A DNA stretch of 43,131 nt from Gemmataceae bacterium (GCA_009692065.1 SHZY01000038.1:1-43131); one strand, 5' to 3'; positions 33,832 to 42,315 are shown, counted from the stretch's first letter. Program-made: numbers and translations. The notes: generated by a model from the letters alone, not told the origin.

Positions 33832-35535
33832 CTAAAACAAATCCGCCGCCGTCACGCGTGCCACCTCTTCGATCGTCGTGACCCCAGCCGTCACTTTGCG
33901 CCAACCGTCTTGCCTGAGCGTGACCATGCCGTTCTTGAGCGCCACCGCCCGCAGCGCGTTCGCGTTGGTGCGCTGGACGATCAAATCCTTCAACTGGTCG
34001 GTGTTGACCATCAGCTCGTGAATGCCGGTTCGGCCCTTGAAACCCGATTGATGGCATTTGCGGCAGCCGCGGCCTCGGTACAGTATCTTCGGATAATTCT
34101 TCTCGGCAACGCCTGGGAAATCCGCAGGCAATTCGCTCAAATGGGGCTCGTACTCTTCCTTGCATGCCGAACAAATGGTTCGCACCAGTCGCTGCGCCAG
34201 CACGCCCTCGACTGTGCTGGAGACCAGGAATGGCTCGACGCCCATGTCGATCAGGCGTGTGAAAGCGCTCGGCGCGTCGTTGGTGTGCAGCGTGCTGAAT
34301 ACCAGATGGCCCGTGAGCGACGCCTGGATCCCTGCCTCCGCTGTCTCGAAATCGCGCATTTCGCCGATCAGGATCACGTCGGGGTCATGACGCAAAATGC
34401 TGCGCAAGCAAGCGGCGAAGGTCAGGCCGATCTTGGGATGAATCTGGATCTGGCTGATGCCTTCCTGTTGATATTCGACGGGGTCTTCGACGGTGATGAT
34501 CTTGGTGGTCTCTTCCTTGACCTCGTTGAGCGCGGAGTAGAGCGTGGTGCTTTTGCCCGAACCGGTCGGCCCCGTCACCAGCACGATGCCGTGCGGGCGA
34601 GCGATCATCTTGCGGAAACCGTCGTAGGTGTCATCCAGGAAGCCGATGTTCTTGAGATTGAACACCATGCGCGACTTGTCGAGGAGACGCATCACGATGC
34701 CTTCACCGTGGATCATCGGAATGATGGAAACGCGGACGTCGATCTCACGATTGTTGACGCGCATCTTGATGCGGCCGTCCTGCGGCAGGCGCTTCTCGGC
34801 GATGTTGAGACGGGCCATGATCTTGATGCGGCTGATGATGGCGGACTGAAAGCGATTGATCTCCGGCGGCAGGTTTTGCGTGTGCAAGAGACCGTCGATG
34901 CGGTAGCGGATGCGCAGCGCATGCTCTTCCGGCTCGACGTGAATATCGCTGGCCTGCTCGTTGGCGGCTTCCATCAGGATTTCGTTGACGAGCCGGACGA
35001 CCGACGCTTCCTGCGCCTGCTTGGCGATTTCGCTGTCGTCGGCTTCCAGTTCTTCGAGCAACTCGATCGCGTCGTCCTTGCGCTCCTGCACCATGGCCGT
35101 GACGGTTTCGCCGCCGACGCCGAAATGAGTTTTGATGAGCCGAGTTATCTCACGGGGACTCGCCAGGACGGGGTGGACGTGCAGGCCGGTCAGCGTTTGC
35201 AATTCATCGATCGCGTAGACATCGAATGGATCGCCGGTCGCAACTATAAGAGAGCCATTGGAACGCGACAACGGCATCAGGTTGCGGCGATGTACGAGCT
35301 TCGACGGCATCATCCGCACCGTTTCCGGATCGACGGTCGCTTTCGTCAGATCGACGAGTTCCATGCCGAACTGGTCGGCCAGCACCGGCAGAACGTCCTC
35401 CTCCTTGGCGAAATTCTGCTCAATGATGACGGCGTGCAACGGCTTATTCGGCGCCGTCGCGATCGCCTCTTGCAGGCGCGCGACGTCGGTTTCCTTCATC
35501 ACCCCGTTTTGCACGAGAATACGCACCAGATTCAT
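33832..35535 (-). CDS. gspE: Type II secretion ATPase GspE
   Basis: The 567-residue ATPase has an N-terminal MshEN/T2SSE-N domain (1-150) and a PilB/GspE catalytic domain. Walker A is GPTGSGKST near 320, the Asp box is ITVEDPVEYQ, Walker B is DVILIGEMRD and the His box GHLVFSTLHTND. A four-cysteine zinc site is complete (CSAC near 453 and CRKC near 491). ASDIHVEP and RLPQDGRI are also conserved. The start at 35535 (MNLVRILVQNG) is chosen over 35568 because the extra 11 residues come from the repeat at 35549-35587. The gene heads the secretion cluster. Confidence 0.95.
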   Translation of the reverse strand: MNLVRILVQNGVMKETDVARLQEAIATAPNKPLHAVIIEQNFAKEEDVLPVLADQFGMELVDLTKATVDPETVRMMPSKLVHRRNLMPLSRSNGSLIVATGDPFDVYAIDELQTLTGLHVHPVLASPREITRLIKTHFGVGGETVTAMVQERKDDAIELLEELEADDSEIAKQAQEASVVRLVNEILMEAANEQASDIHVEPEEHALRIRYRIDGLLHTQNLPPEINRFQSAIISRIKIMARLNIAEKRLPQDGRIKMRVNNREIDVRVSIIPMIHGEGIVMRLLDKSRMVFNLKNIGFLDDTYDGFRKMIARPHGIVLVTGPTGSGKSTTLYSALNEVKEETTKIITVEDPVEYQQEGISQIQIHPKIGLTFAACLRSILRHDPDVILIGEMRDFETAEAGIQASLTGHLVFSTLHTNDAPSAFTRLIDMGVEPFLVSSTVEGVLAQRLVRTICSACKEEYEPHLSELPADFPGVAEKNYPKILYRGRGCRKCHQSGFKGRTGIHELMVNTDQLKDLIVQRTNANALRAVALKNGMVTLRQDGWRKVTAGVTTIEEVARVTAADLF

Positions 35536-35548
35536 GAGATCCCCCAAG

Positions 35549-35587
35549 CCCCAGGATGAGGCCGCCAACGGCGACCGATTCCTGGGG
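35549..35587. repeat. Imperfect hairpin upstream of gspE
   Basis: CCCCAGGA (35549-35556) pairs with TCCTGGGG (35580-35587). Inside, GGCCGCC/GGCGACC pairs with one mismatch around an AAC loop. It lies 14 bases before the gspE ATG and would fall in the 5' leader of the secretion mRNA. The CCCAGGAT-GAG composition links it to the element at 18336-18390. Confidence 0.6.
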
Positions 35588-35676
35588 GTCGAGTCCCGCT
35601 AAAAAATCGCTTATTAACCTTCATAAGGTAACGCCTGCCACGCCCCTTGTCCATCGTTAAAGTTTTCCGATTGCAT

Positions 35677-35691
35677 CGATTTCGGAAATCG
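35677..35691. promoter_or_regulatory. Candidate operator palindrome
   Basis: CGATTTC-G-GAAATCG is a perfect 7-bp-arm palindrome in the divergent region between gspE and the coiled-coil gene at 35779. Its size and place suit a dimeric regulator. No regulator gene is nearby. Confidence 0.35.
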
Positions 35692-35736
35692 GGGAAGATT
35701 AGGCCACGCGTATCAACTTTGACGGTTCCCCAGGGT

Positions 35737-35765
35737 TTGACATGAGCTTACCAACGCGACATTAG
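35737..35765 (+). promoter_or_regulatory. Candidate sigma-70 promoter
   Basis: TTGACA (35737-35742) is a perfect -35 element, but 17 bases later the -10 is only CATTAG. It would transcribe the exported coiled-coil gene starting at 35779. The -10 match is poor. Confidence 0.3.
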
Positions 35766-35778
35766 GCGGAGATTAGAG

Positions 35779-36408
35779 ATGAACAATCGTTCCCGGTTGT
35801 GCGTGCAGCGAGGCTTCACCCTTTCTACCGCTCTGAGCGGTCTCTTGTTTCTACCCCTGTTCGCGCATGCGCAGCAGGACGACAAGGACGCCGTCATAGA
35901 ACTTCAAAAAAAACAGATCGACCTGCTCACCAAGGCCCTCAAGGACCGCGAAACGGCGATCCAGAAGCTCGAAGCGGACGTCCGGGCAATCCGCCTCGCG
36001 GCTCAAAACATCGATGCCGTCGCCAAGACCCGGCAACAGCAGAACGAACAGTTGCTGGAACAGGTGCGCGCACTTACCAAGAAACTCGTGGAACTCGGAA
36101 GCAAAGGCGATGGCGTGCCGCCACCGATTCCAAATTTGCCGAATCCGCCTTCGGCGAAGGTCGAGGGCAAGATCGAAAAAGTGGAGAGAGACCTGGTGAA
36201 AATCAACCTCGGCAAAGATCACGGCGTTGAGAAGGATCACACCCTCGAGGTGTATCGCCTCAAGCCGGAGGCCAAATACCTCGGCATGATTCGCATCGTC
36301 GAAGCCAGTGCGACATCCTCGGTCGGACGCTTGATCCTGGCCGGCACCACGCCAAGCCGGCCGATGCTGAAGGAAGGGGATTTGGTTTCGTCCAAGTTGT
36401 CGAAATGA
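35779..36408 (+). CDS. Exported coiled-coil protein with FlgT-C-like domain
   Basis: A signal peptide (RGFTLSTALSGLLFLPLFAHAQ) is cleaved near residue 32. Residues 36-105 are a long coiled coil (KKQIDLLTKALKDRETAIQK, then KTRQQQNEQLLEQVRALTKKL). After a proline-rich linker (PPPIPNLPNPP), the C-terminal 80 residues read KVERDLVKINLGKDHGVEKD, HTLEVYRL and VGRLILAG. This resembles the small barrel at the C-terminus of FlgT-like proteins, common in planctomycete exported proteins. It is transcribed away from gspE across a 243-base gap. A role in the cell envelope is likely but unproven. The GGAGATTAGAG before the ATG serves as the ribosome site. Confidence 0.78.
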   Translation: MNNRSRLCVQRGFTLSTALSGLLFLPLFAHAQQDDKDAVIELQKKQIDLLTKALKDRETAIQKLEADVRAIRLAAQNIDAVAKTRQQQNEQLLEQVRALTKKLVELGSKGDGVPPPIPNLPNPPSAKVEGKIEKVERDLVKINLGKDHGVEKDHTLEVYRLKPEAKYLGMIRIVEASATSSVGRLILAGTTPSRPMLKEGDLVSSKLSK

Positions 36409-36409
36409 A

Positions 36410-36465
36410 GCCGCTTGCGGCGTAGCATTCGCAAGGCGTCCTGCGAGCGCTAGGCCGCAAGCGGC
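36410..36465. repeat. Hairpin between convergent genes (family A)
   Basis: GCCGCTTGCGGCGTAGC... (36410-36432) pairs with 36443-36465 over 20 of 23 positions. It begins one base after the TGA of the coiled-coil gene and ends 12 bases before the stop of the TIGR03000 gene. Confidence 0.8.
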
Positions 36466-36477
36466 GAAAAAGCTTGC

Positions 36478-37089
36478 TCACTTCGCCGGCGGCGGCGCTT
36501 CTTCGGAAAACGGCTGCGTGAAATCGGCCAAACTCGTGCGGCCCGGCGCTACCGGCACCACCTGCTCCTGCACCATCCTTTGGCCTTTTTGCACCCACTC
36601 CGCGCGAAGCCGATAGCTGTACGATCCGCCCGGCGAAAGCTCCGGCGTGTGGAAGAATCGTTCCGTGCCAATCTGCTTGGTCGCGCTGCCGTCGAACCAC
36701 ACCTTGGCGGCGGGGTCCGGCAAGAGCACGCGAATGCTGGCGGTGTTCGAAACCGGCGCCTCCGGAGCGAGTTGCTGTACGATCACGCTTGGCGGATAGT
36801 ACGCATAGCGCGTCGCGTAGTAAGGATCGTAGGCGTAGCCGTAGGCCGGATAGAACGGCGCATAACCCCCGATGCCGATGCCGATACCGATGCCCCGCGA
36901 GCGATAGTAGCCGCCGCCCGACGGTCCGCGATAAGGCACATTGCCTGGCCGCGCCGGCGCAGGCGCCGGCCGAGCAGCCCCTAGGCCGGCTTTCGCGCCA
37001 CCGCCGCCCTTTTGGGCCTGCACGGGGTTCGTGCAGGTCAACAGAGCGGCGACCCCCAAAAGAGCAGACACGAAAAGATATTTGTACAT
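36478..37089 (-). CDS. TIGR03000 domain surface protein
   Basis: The start at 37089 (MYKYLFVSALLGVAALLTCT) gives a signal peptide cleaved near VQAQ. A Gly/Pro/Tyr-rich region (GGGGAKAGLGAARPAPAPAR, RGIGIGIGIGGYAPFYPAYG) precedes the TIGR03000 domain (about 115-195). Its signature is ASIRVLLPDPAAKVWFDGS followed by ERFFHTPELSPGGSYSYRLR. TIGR03000 is a planctomycete-specific exported domain of unknown function, sometimes repeated in one protein. The single copy here sits on a flexible glycine/tyrosine-rich stalk, which suggests a surface or periplasmic location. Confidence 0.9.
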   Translation of the reverse strand: MYKYLFVSALLGVAALLTCTNPVQAQKGGGGAKAGLGAARPAPAPARPGNVPYRGPSGGGYYRSRGIGIGIGIGGYAPFYPAYGYAYDPYYATRYAYYPPSVIVQQLAPEAPVSNTASIRVLLPDPAAKVWFDGSATKQIGTERFFHTPELSPGGSYSYRLRAEWVQKGQRMVQEQVVPVAPGRTSLADFTQPFSEEAPPPAK

Positions 37090-37259
37090 GGTTGCCAAAT
37101 CTCCCGTTGCGTGAAGTGGACTGCGTGTGAAATTCAAATTGCGTCGACTCCCCCCCTCCATTCTAAGGCCAGACGCTGACACAATTCAACTCAAATCAAC
37201 GCTGGATTCGGCAGAATCGGTCCTTGACCAGGTGACTTTGCGGCGTCCGAGCTGCAAAC

Positions 37260-38594
37260 TCACAACCGATCGCCGGAATAGCTTGCCCAGAGTGCGTCGA
37301 TGGGATGTGCGATCAACAGCTCCGGCTTCTTTTCACGCAAGTAACGACCGAGCTGGATCAGGCAGCCGACGTTGCCTGACAGCACGGCGTCGGCACCGGT
37401 GTCGAGCACGTTCTTCGCCTTGCGCTCGCCCAGGCGCTCCGCCATCTCCGGCTGGGTGAGGTTATAGCTCCCCGCGGCGCCGCAGCAGATTTCGCTTTCA
37501 TTCAAGGGCACAAGCTGCAACTCCGGGATCATCTCCAGCAGTTGCCGCGGCTGCTTGCGAATCTGTTGCCCATGGCAAAGATGGCACGCATCGTGATAGG
37601 CTGCCTTCAGCTTCAAGGGATGCGTCGGCTTGATGGGCCCAATCTCCATCAGGAATTCACTGATGTCCTTGACCTTGTGCGCGAACTTGGCGGCGACTTC
37701 TTCCTCCGGCGCGCCATGGAACAGGTGGCCATAGTCCTTGAGCATGGCGCCGCAGCCGGCGGCGTTGACGATGATCGCGTCGATTTCGCCGCCGTCAGGG
37801 AAAAAGGTCTCGCAGTTCGCGCGAGCGAAATCCTTGGCGGGTTGATCGAGAGCAGCATGATAGTGCAACGCGCCGCAGCAACCTTGCTTGCGGGGGATCC
37901 ACACGTCGCAGCCGTTCTTTTGCAAGACCAGCGCCGTCGCCAGGTTTGTTTCGGGGAAGAATGCGTCGGCCGCGCAGCCGGTGAACAGCGCCACACGGGC
38001 TCGGCGCTTGCCCTCGGCTGGCCAAACGTCCGGCATCGTGCCATAGTGCGCCTTCAGCGGAGGCAGCATCTCGTGCATCTGCCGCAGCGATTTTGGCATC
38101 AGATGGTACATGCCGAGCTTGCGCATCAGGGTGTCGAGGCCCGTCCACTGCGCAAATCGCGCTGGCGCTAGTGCGAGCCTCATCCGCCCCGCGTACGGCG
38201 TGAAGCGATAGAGCAGGAATTTCTGCAGCCAGCTCAGGTTGTCCGGCTTGGTGCCGGTCTTTTCCATGTGAATGCGGAACGGCTCGATCAGCTTGCCGTA
38301 TTGCACACCGGACGGGCACGCCGACTCGCACGCCCGGCAATCGAGGCACAGGTCGAGATGTTTTTGCACCGACTCATCGAGCTCGATGCGTCCATCGGTA
38401 ACGGCGCGCATGAGGTAGATGCGGCCGCGCGGGCTGTCATTCTCGTCGCCGAGTTCGACGTAGGTTGGACATGCCGAGGTACACAGCCCGCAATGGACGC
38501 AATCGAGAAACAGCTCGTAATCGATGCCGGCGTCGTTCTTGGCGGGAGCCATGGGCAGAGCGGTGCGTACCGCGTCGGCGGTGGTTTGGGACAT
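37260..38594 (-). CDS. glcF: Glycolate oxidase iron-sulfur subunit
   Basis: GlcF passes electrons from the flavin subunits GlcD/GlcE during glycolate oxidation to glyoxylate. The 444 residues contain two 4Fe-4S ferredoxin motifs, CVHCGLCTSACP (C32, C35, C38, C42) and CLDCRACESACP (C83, C86, C89, C93). Two CCG domains follow, with GCAADAFFPETN, KQGCCGALHYHA, YHDACHLCHGQ and ICCGAAGSYN. The length fits the family (about 405-450). It lies last in glcD-(membrane protein)-glcE-glcF, 73 bases after glcE with a palindrome in the gap. Confidence 0.94.
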   Translation of the reverse strand: MSQTTADAVRTALPMAPAKNDAGIDYELFLDCVHCGLCTSACPTYVELGDENDSPRGRIYLMRAVTDGRIELDESVQKHLDLCLDCRACESACPSGVQYGKLIEPFRIHMEKTGTKPDNLSWLQKFLLYRFTPYAGRMRLALAPARFAQWTGLDTLMRKLGMYHLMPKSLRQMHEMLPPLKAHYGTMPDVWPAEGKRRARVALFTGCAADAFFPETNLATALVLQKNGCDVWIPRKQGCCGALHYHAALDQPAKDFARANCETFFPDGGEIDAIIVNAAGCGAMLKDYGHLFHGAPEEEVAAKFAHKVKDISEFLMEIGPIKPTHPLKLKAAYHDACHLCHGQQIRKQPRQLLEMIPELQLVPLNESEICCGAAGSYNLTQPEMAERLGERKAKNVLDTGADAVLSGNVGCLIQLGRYLREKKPELLIAHPIDALWASYSGDRL

Positions 38595-38610
38595 GGGTGT
38601 TTTTCACCAA

Positions 38611-38666
38611 GCCGCTTGCCATTTGGCGCTCGCATGGCGCCGTGCGGGCGCTAAACGGCAAGCGGC
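38611..38666. repeat. Hairpin abutting the glcE stop (family A)
   Basis: GCCGCTTGCCATTTGGCGCT... (38611-38634) pairs with 38643-38666 over 24 positions. The mismatches are only G-T type, so an RNA stem would be continuous on one strand. The right arm ends one base from the glcE TAA. Confidence 0.85.
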
Positions 38667-38667
38667 G

Positions 38668-39927
38668 TTAAATACCGTCAACAAATCGCCCCGGATTAAA
38701 GATCCGGTTCGGATCGAACTTCGCCTTGATCGCGTGCATCAACGCCACATCGTGCGGCGCCGGCCCCCACACGTTCAAGCCAGCCTTCCAATCGCTCGGA
38801 CAGCGCTGCACGATAACGGCCCCTTGCCGGGCGCGCTCGCGCCAGGTGGTTAGGATGCTGCCGGCCTGTTCCTTCGTCAAGTCAGCAGACCAGTTGCCAT
38901 AGACGATCCCGCTCCCCGCATGGGCGCGCACGGCGGGGCGTAGCGGCCCTTGGTCTGCGGCAACGCAGAAGGCGGCAACCTCGCTCGGCAGCAGATTCGC
39001 CTTGAACGTCACCGCGTGGTGCGGCGCCGCAGCGAACTCGCACAGCGCATGGCACAGCGGCATAGCGGGGAAATCGACGCGCGCCTCGAGGGAGCAATCC
39101 GTGCCGACCTCCTTGACGAGCTGCTGCACCTGCCAGCTAACCGCGTCGCCGTTGCCTTCATAACCGACCAGCACGGTCCAGGGGGACTCGGGAATCGCGA
39201 GGTTCGCATGGGTGTAGGCAATCCGTGCCGCTGCTTGGTTGAGCACTTCAAGACAAACCGGCCGCGTGCGCGACTCGTGCAGACATCTCAGCAGCGTTTC
39301 GAGCTGGGCCGATTCGCAGCCCAGGCCAAAGACGGCCTGCTGCTCCGCAAGTGGCCGCAGTTTCAGCGTGACCTGCGTGATGATGCCGAGCGTGCCGAGC
39401 GACCCGACCAGCAGCTTGCACAGATCGTAACCGGCGACGTTCTTGACCACGCGGCCGCCGGCCTTGAATTCGTTGCCTTCATCGTTCAGCGCGCTGATGC
39501 CGATGACGTAGTCGCGCATGGTTCCGTAGCCGTAGCGGCGCGGGCCGCTGGTGTTGGTGGCGAGGACGCCGCCGAGGGTCGCGCGATCCGCTTCGGGGAC
39601 GTCGATCGGCAATCGCAGCTTCTCTTTTTCGAGGATGTCCCGCAAGGCCTGCATCGTGATGCCGGCCTGCACGGTGATCGTCATGTCGCGGGCGGGAAAA
39701 TCGATGACCTGGGCCAGGCCGCGCAGATCGATCGTCCGGCCAGGCCTGGTGGGTGGCATGCCAAGCGCGGTCTTCGTCTGGCCGCCGACGGGATAGAGCG
39801 CGCTCTTGCTCGCAGCCGCCGCGCGGACCAGATCGCCCAGGTCCGCGACGGAGTTGGGCCGCACCAAAGGGAGCGGGCCAAACCCATCGATCACGCAGGT
39901 CGTGCTGTTCATCAAGGTGTCGTTCAT
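38668..39927 (-). CDS. glcE: Glycolate oxidase subunit GlcE
   Basis: FAD-binding subunit of glycolate oxidase. The start at 39927 (MNDTLMNSTTCVIDG) is preferred. The longer frame to 40089 overlaps the membrane-protein gene. The 419 residues have the FAD_binding_4 pattern: ALYPVGGQTKTALG, TITVQAGITMQALRDILEK, then RATLGGVLATNTSGPRRYGY and KNVAGYDLCKLLVGSLGTLG. The C-terminus ends FDPNRIFNPGRFV, typical of the family. A second possible ATG lies at 39912. Neither has a strong ribosome site, so translation may depend on the upstream gene. Confidence 0.92.
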   Translation of the reverse strand: MNDTLMNSTTCVIDGFGPLPLVRPNSVADLGDLVRAAAASKSALYPVGGQTKTALGMPPTRPGRTIDLRGLAQVIDFPARDMTITVQAGITMQALRDILEKEKLRLPIDVPEADRATLGGVLATNTSGPRRYGYGTMRDYVIGISALNDEGNEFKAGGRVVKNVAGYDLCKLLVGSLGTLGIITQVTLKLRPLAEQQAVFGLGCESAQLETLLRCLHESRTRPVCLEVLNQAAARIAYTHANLAIPESPWTVLVGYEGNGDAVSWQVQQLVKEVGTDCSLEARVDFPAMPLCHALCEFAAAPHHAVTFKANLLPSEVAAFCVAADQGPLRPAVRAHAGSGIVYGNWSADLTKEQAGSILTTWRERARQGAVIVQRCPSDWKAGLNVWGPAPHDVALMHAIKAKFDPNRIFNPGRFVDGI

Positions 39928-39943
39928 GCTGTGGGTGGTTGCG

Positions 39944-40432
39944 TCACGAAAAATCAAACGGGTCCTTGCTCCCCGCTTTCGGCTTACCAGACTTACCTGG
40001 GGCGGGGCTCTTGCCAGCTGACTTGTTCTCCATTTGCGGTTCCGTCCAGGGCAGCGCCTGGTCCACTTCGCCGGCCGGCGCCGCGTCAAAGGGGTTTGCC
40101 TTTTCGAGCGGCGAAATTGCAGACTTGGGCTCCCGCGGTTCTCGCTTCGGCACCATCACGCGAAACAGGATCGCGAACACGGTCCATAGGCACGCCACGA
40201 ACAGGCCGCCGATCACGACCGGACCTTGTACCGCATCGCTTCCAAAAGCCGCGTTGCTCAATTGCCGCACGGCAAGCGCCTGTGGCAGGAAAGCCACGAA
40301 GATCGCCCCGATCCACCGCGCGCGCCCCGCCGGGATGCGCTTGCCCGAGAGAAACGGCACCTCGCCGAGGAATAGCAGTGCTACCCCCAGCGTCATCATG
40401 GCGAAACCGATGAGAATCGTGGCCACGAGCAT
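39944..40432 (-). CDS. Small membrane protein within the glc operon
   Basis: The 162-residue protein has three hydrophobic segments (VATILIGFAMMTLGVALLFL, WIGAIFVAFLPQALAV and VIGGLFVACLWTVFAILFRV) and a charged, proline/lysine-rich cytoplasmic tail ending KAGSKDPFDFS. I do not recognise a family. It fills the space between glcD (28-base gap) and glcE (16-base gap) and is in the same orientation, so it is probably co-transcribed. A membrane anchor or transporter accessory for glycolate oxidase is possible but unproven. Confidence 0.72.
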   Translation of the reverse strand: MLVATILIGFAMMTLGVALLFLGEVPFLSGKRIPAGRARWIGAIFVAFLPQALAVRQLSNAAFGSDAVQGPVVIGGLFVACLWTVFAILFRVMVPKREPREPKSAISPLEKANPFDAAPAGEVDQALPWTEPQMENKSAGKSPAPGKSGKPKAGSKDPFDFS

Positions 40433-40460
40433 GACATCATTCTCCAGCCGCCAGCGGCAT

Positions 40461-41894
40461 TCACATCGCCGCGTGTCTCCCCGCGTGGGAGCGTTCGATG
40501 CACGCGCCCGCGGTCGGCAGCATCTTGTGCGGGCTGCAGCGGTCGTCCGGGTTGAACGCGCTCCGCAGCCGCATCATCATCGCGAGGTCCTCGGGCGCGA
40601 ACAGCTTCGGCATGAAGTCGATCTTCTCGACGCCGATGCCGTGCTCGCCGGTGACGCTGCCGCCGAGCCGAATGCACTCGTCAAGAATCTCATTGCTGGC
40701 GGCCAGCACGCGCTTGACCTGCTCGGCATCGCGTTCGTCGAACAAGAGGATCGGATGGATATTGCCATCGCCGGCGTGAAAGACGTTGGCGATGCGCAAA
40801 TTGTACTTGGCGCCGATCCGCTGGATCGCACGCAGCACCTCCGGCAGCTTCGTTCGCGGCACCACGCCGTCTTGCGTGCAATAACTCGGCGCCAGTCGGC
40901 CGACGGCGCCGAACGCTTGCTTGCGCGATTTCCACAAGAGCAGCCGTTCCGCCTCGGTGTTTGCCTTGCGGACTTCGCGGGCCTTGTTCTTCCTGGCGAT
41001 CTCGACGATGCGCTCGGCATCCTGATCGAGCCCCGCATCGAGACCATCGACCTCCATGATGAGGACCGCGCCCGCGTCGAGCGGGAAGCCGAAGTGAAAC
41101 GCCGCCTCCACCGCTTCGAGAATGAGGCTATCGAGCATCTCCAGCGCGCCGGGGATGATGCCGGCGCCGATGATGTCGCTGATCGTGTTGGTCGCGTCGT
41201 CCACCGTCTCGAACACGCCCAGCAGCGTGCGATATGCCTCCGGATTGCGCGTGATGCGCACCCACGCTTTCGCGGCGACGCCGAAGGTGCCCTCGGAGCC
41301 AACGATCACACCGGTCAGGTCGTAGCCGGGGTTGTCCTCGGTCGGTCCGCCCGAGCGCACGACCTGGCCGTCGGGCAGCACCAGTTCGACGCCGAGCACG
41401 TGGTTGACGGTGACGCCATACTTGAGCGTGTGCGGCCCGCCGGAGTTGGTCGCGATGTTGCCGCCGATCGTGCAGGCGCCCTGGCTGGACGGATCGGGTG
41501 CAAAATGAAAGCCCTGCGGCTTCAAGTGATTGGTTAGCCAAAGATTGACGACGCCGGGTTCGATGACGGCATAGCGGTCGCGATAGTTGACTTCAAGAAT
41601 GCGTTTCATCCGCGTGAGTGCAATCATGACTCCGCCGCCCACTGGCAGACAGCCGCCCGCCAAGCTCGTCCCCGCCCCGCGCGGCACAAACGGCACGCCA
41701 AGTTCGCCGCACGCCTTCACGATCGCGACGATATCGGCGGTGGAATTCGGAAACACAACAACGTCCGGCTTGTTCTTCTCGATCGTGAAGCCGTCGCACT
41801 CATAAACGAGCAAATCGCTCGGCGACGACAGCACATTGCCCGCCCCCACGATGGAGCGCATGCGTTCAGCCAGCGAGTCAGCGGCAACGGTCAT
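40461..41894 (-). CDS. glcD: Glycolate oxidase subunit GlcD
   Basis: The catalytic FAD subunit of glycolate oxidase, 477 residues. The FAD_binding_4 domain has VPFVPRGAGTSLAGGCLPVG, then YAVIEPGVVN, SSQGACTIGGNIATNSGGPH and GYDLTGVIVGSEGTFG. The C-terminal FAD-oxidase domain has GVVPRTKLPEVL, NVFHAGDGNIHPILLFD and GGSVTGEHGIGVEKI, with the last two histidines near the active site. It opens the glc operon and would feed electrons to GlcE/GlcF. The ATG lacks a clear Shine-Dalgarno. D-lactate dehydrogenases share this fold, but the GlcE and GlcF neighbours favour glycolate. Confidence 0.94.
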   Translation of the reverse strand: MTVAADSLAERMRSIVGAGNVLSSPSDLLVYECDGFTIEKNKPDVVVFPNSTADIVAIVKACGELGVPFVPRGAGTSLAGGCLPVGGGVMIALTRMKRILEVNYRDRYAVIEPGVVNLWLTNHLKPQGFHFAPDPSSQGACTIGGNIATNSGGPHTLKYGVTVNHVLGVELVLPDGQVVRSGGPTEDNPGYDLTGVIVGSEGTFGVAAKAWVRITRNPEAYRTLLGVFETVDDATNTISDIIGAGIIPGALEMLDSLILEAVEAAFHFGFPLDAGAVLIMEVDGLDAGLDQDAERIVEIARKNKAREVRKANTEAERLLLWKSRKQAFGAVGRLAPSYCTQDGVVPRTKLPEVLRAIQRIGAKYNLRIANVFHAGDGNIHPILLFDERDAEQVKRVLAASNEILDECIRLGGSVTGEHGIGVEKIDFMPKLFAPEDLAMMMRLRSAFNPDDRCSPHKMLPTAGACIERSHAGRHAAM

Positions 41895-41949
41895 GAGGAC
41901 AGTTTACGGATTCGCCCGCCGACAAGAAGATTTGAACGACACAGAAGAA

Positions 41950-42052
41950 TCATCCACGAAGGACACGAAGATCACGAAGGAATGAAAGAGTGAACTGTAA
42001 GGACACGATTCCGAATTCCGACTTCGTGTCCCTTCGTGTCCTTCGTGGATGA
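41950..42052. repeat. Palindromic repeat with CACGAAGGA units
   Basis: TCATCCACGAAGGACACGAA+G (41950-41970) pairs perfectly with 42032-42052 over 21 bases across a 61-base spacer. The tandem 10-base units CACGAAGGAx continue inside both arms. The right arm ends five bases from the stop of the small two-CxxC gene. Such CACGAAGGACACGAAG palindromes are common between planctomycete genes. Confidence 0.75.
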
Positions 42053-42057
42053 ATTCT

Positions 42058-42315
42058 CTACAGTTGCGCCAGCATCGACATGGCGACGCGGCCCAAACTT
42101 TCCTCGCTGACGGCGACCGCCTCGCCGCACTCGGGGCAGCCGATGTGCCCGTCTTGCGTCAACGAAGTGAAGATCATGTCCTCGAATGTCTCGCCGTCGC
42201 CCAGCGCGTACCACGGGCCGGTCTCGAACATGCGATCGATCACCTCGTTCGCGGACGCTTCCGGCGGAGCGACAAACCGGCACGCGCAGCAGTCACAATA
42301 CAATTCGATTTGCAC
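42058..42315 (-). CDS. Small two-CxxC protein
   Basis: The GTG at 42315 is preferred because GGGAGG lies six bases upstream. The longer frame to 42705 runs into repeats. The 85-residue product begins VQIELYCDCCACRFVAPPEA and carries a second pair in HIGCPECGEAVAVSEESL. One zinc-ribbon site formed by CxxC (about residue 9-12) and CPEC is likely. Between them GPWYALGDGETFEDMIFTSL looks like a conserved loop. The function is unknown and it may bind nucleic acid or act in redox chemistry. Confidence 0.7.
   Translation of the reverse strand: MQIELYCDCCACRFVAPPEASANEVIDRMFETGPWYALGDGETFEDMIFTSLTQDGHIGCPECGEAVAVSEESLGRVAMSMLAQL

Noticed and set aside
33766..35559. 597-residue plus-strand frame
   Set aside because: It covers gspE in antisense and its composition is that of a shadow. 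The plus frames at 3859-5337 and 28978-30090 are rejected for the same reason.
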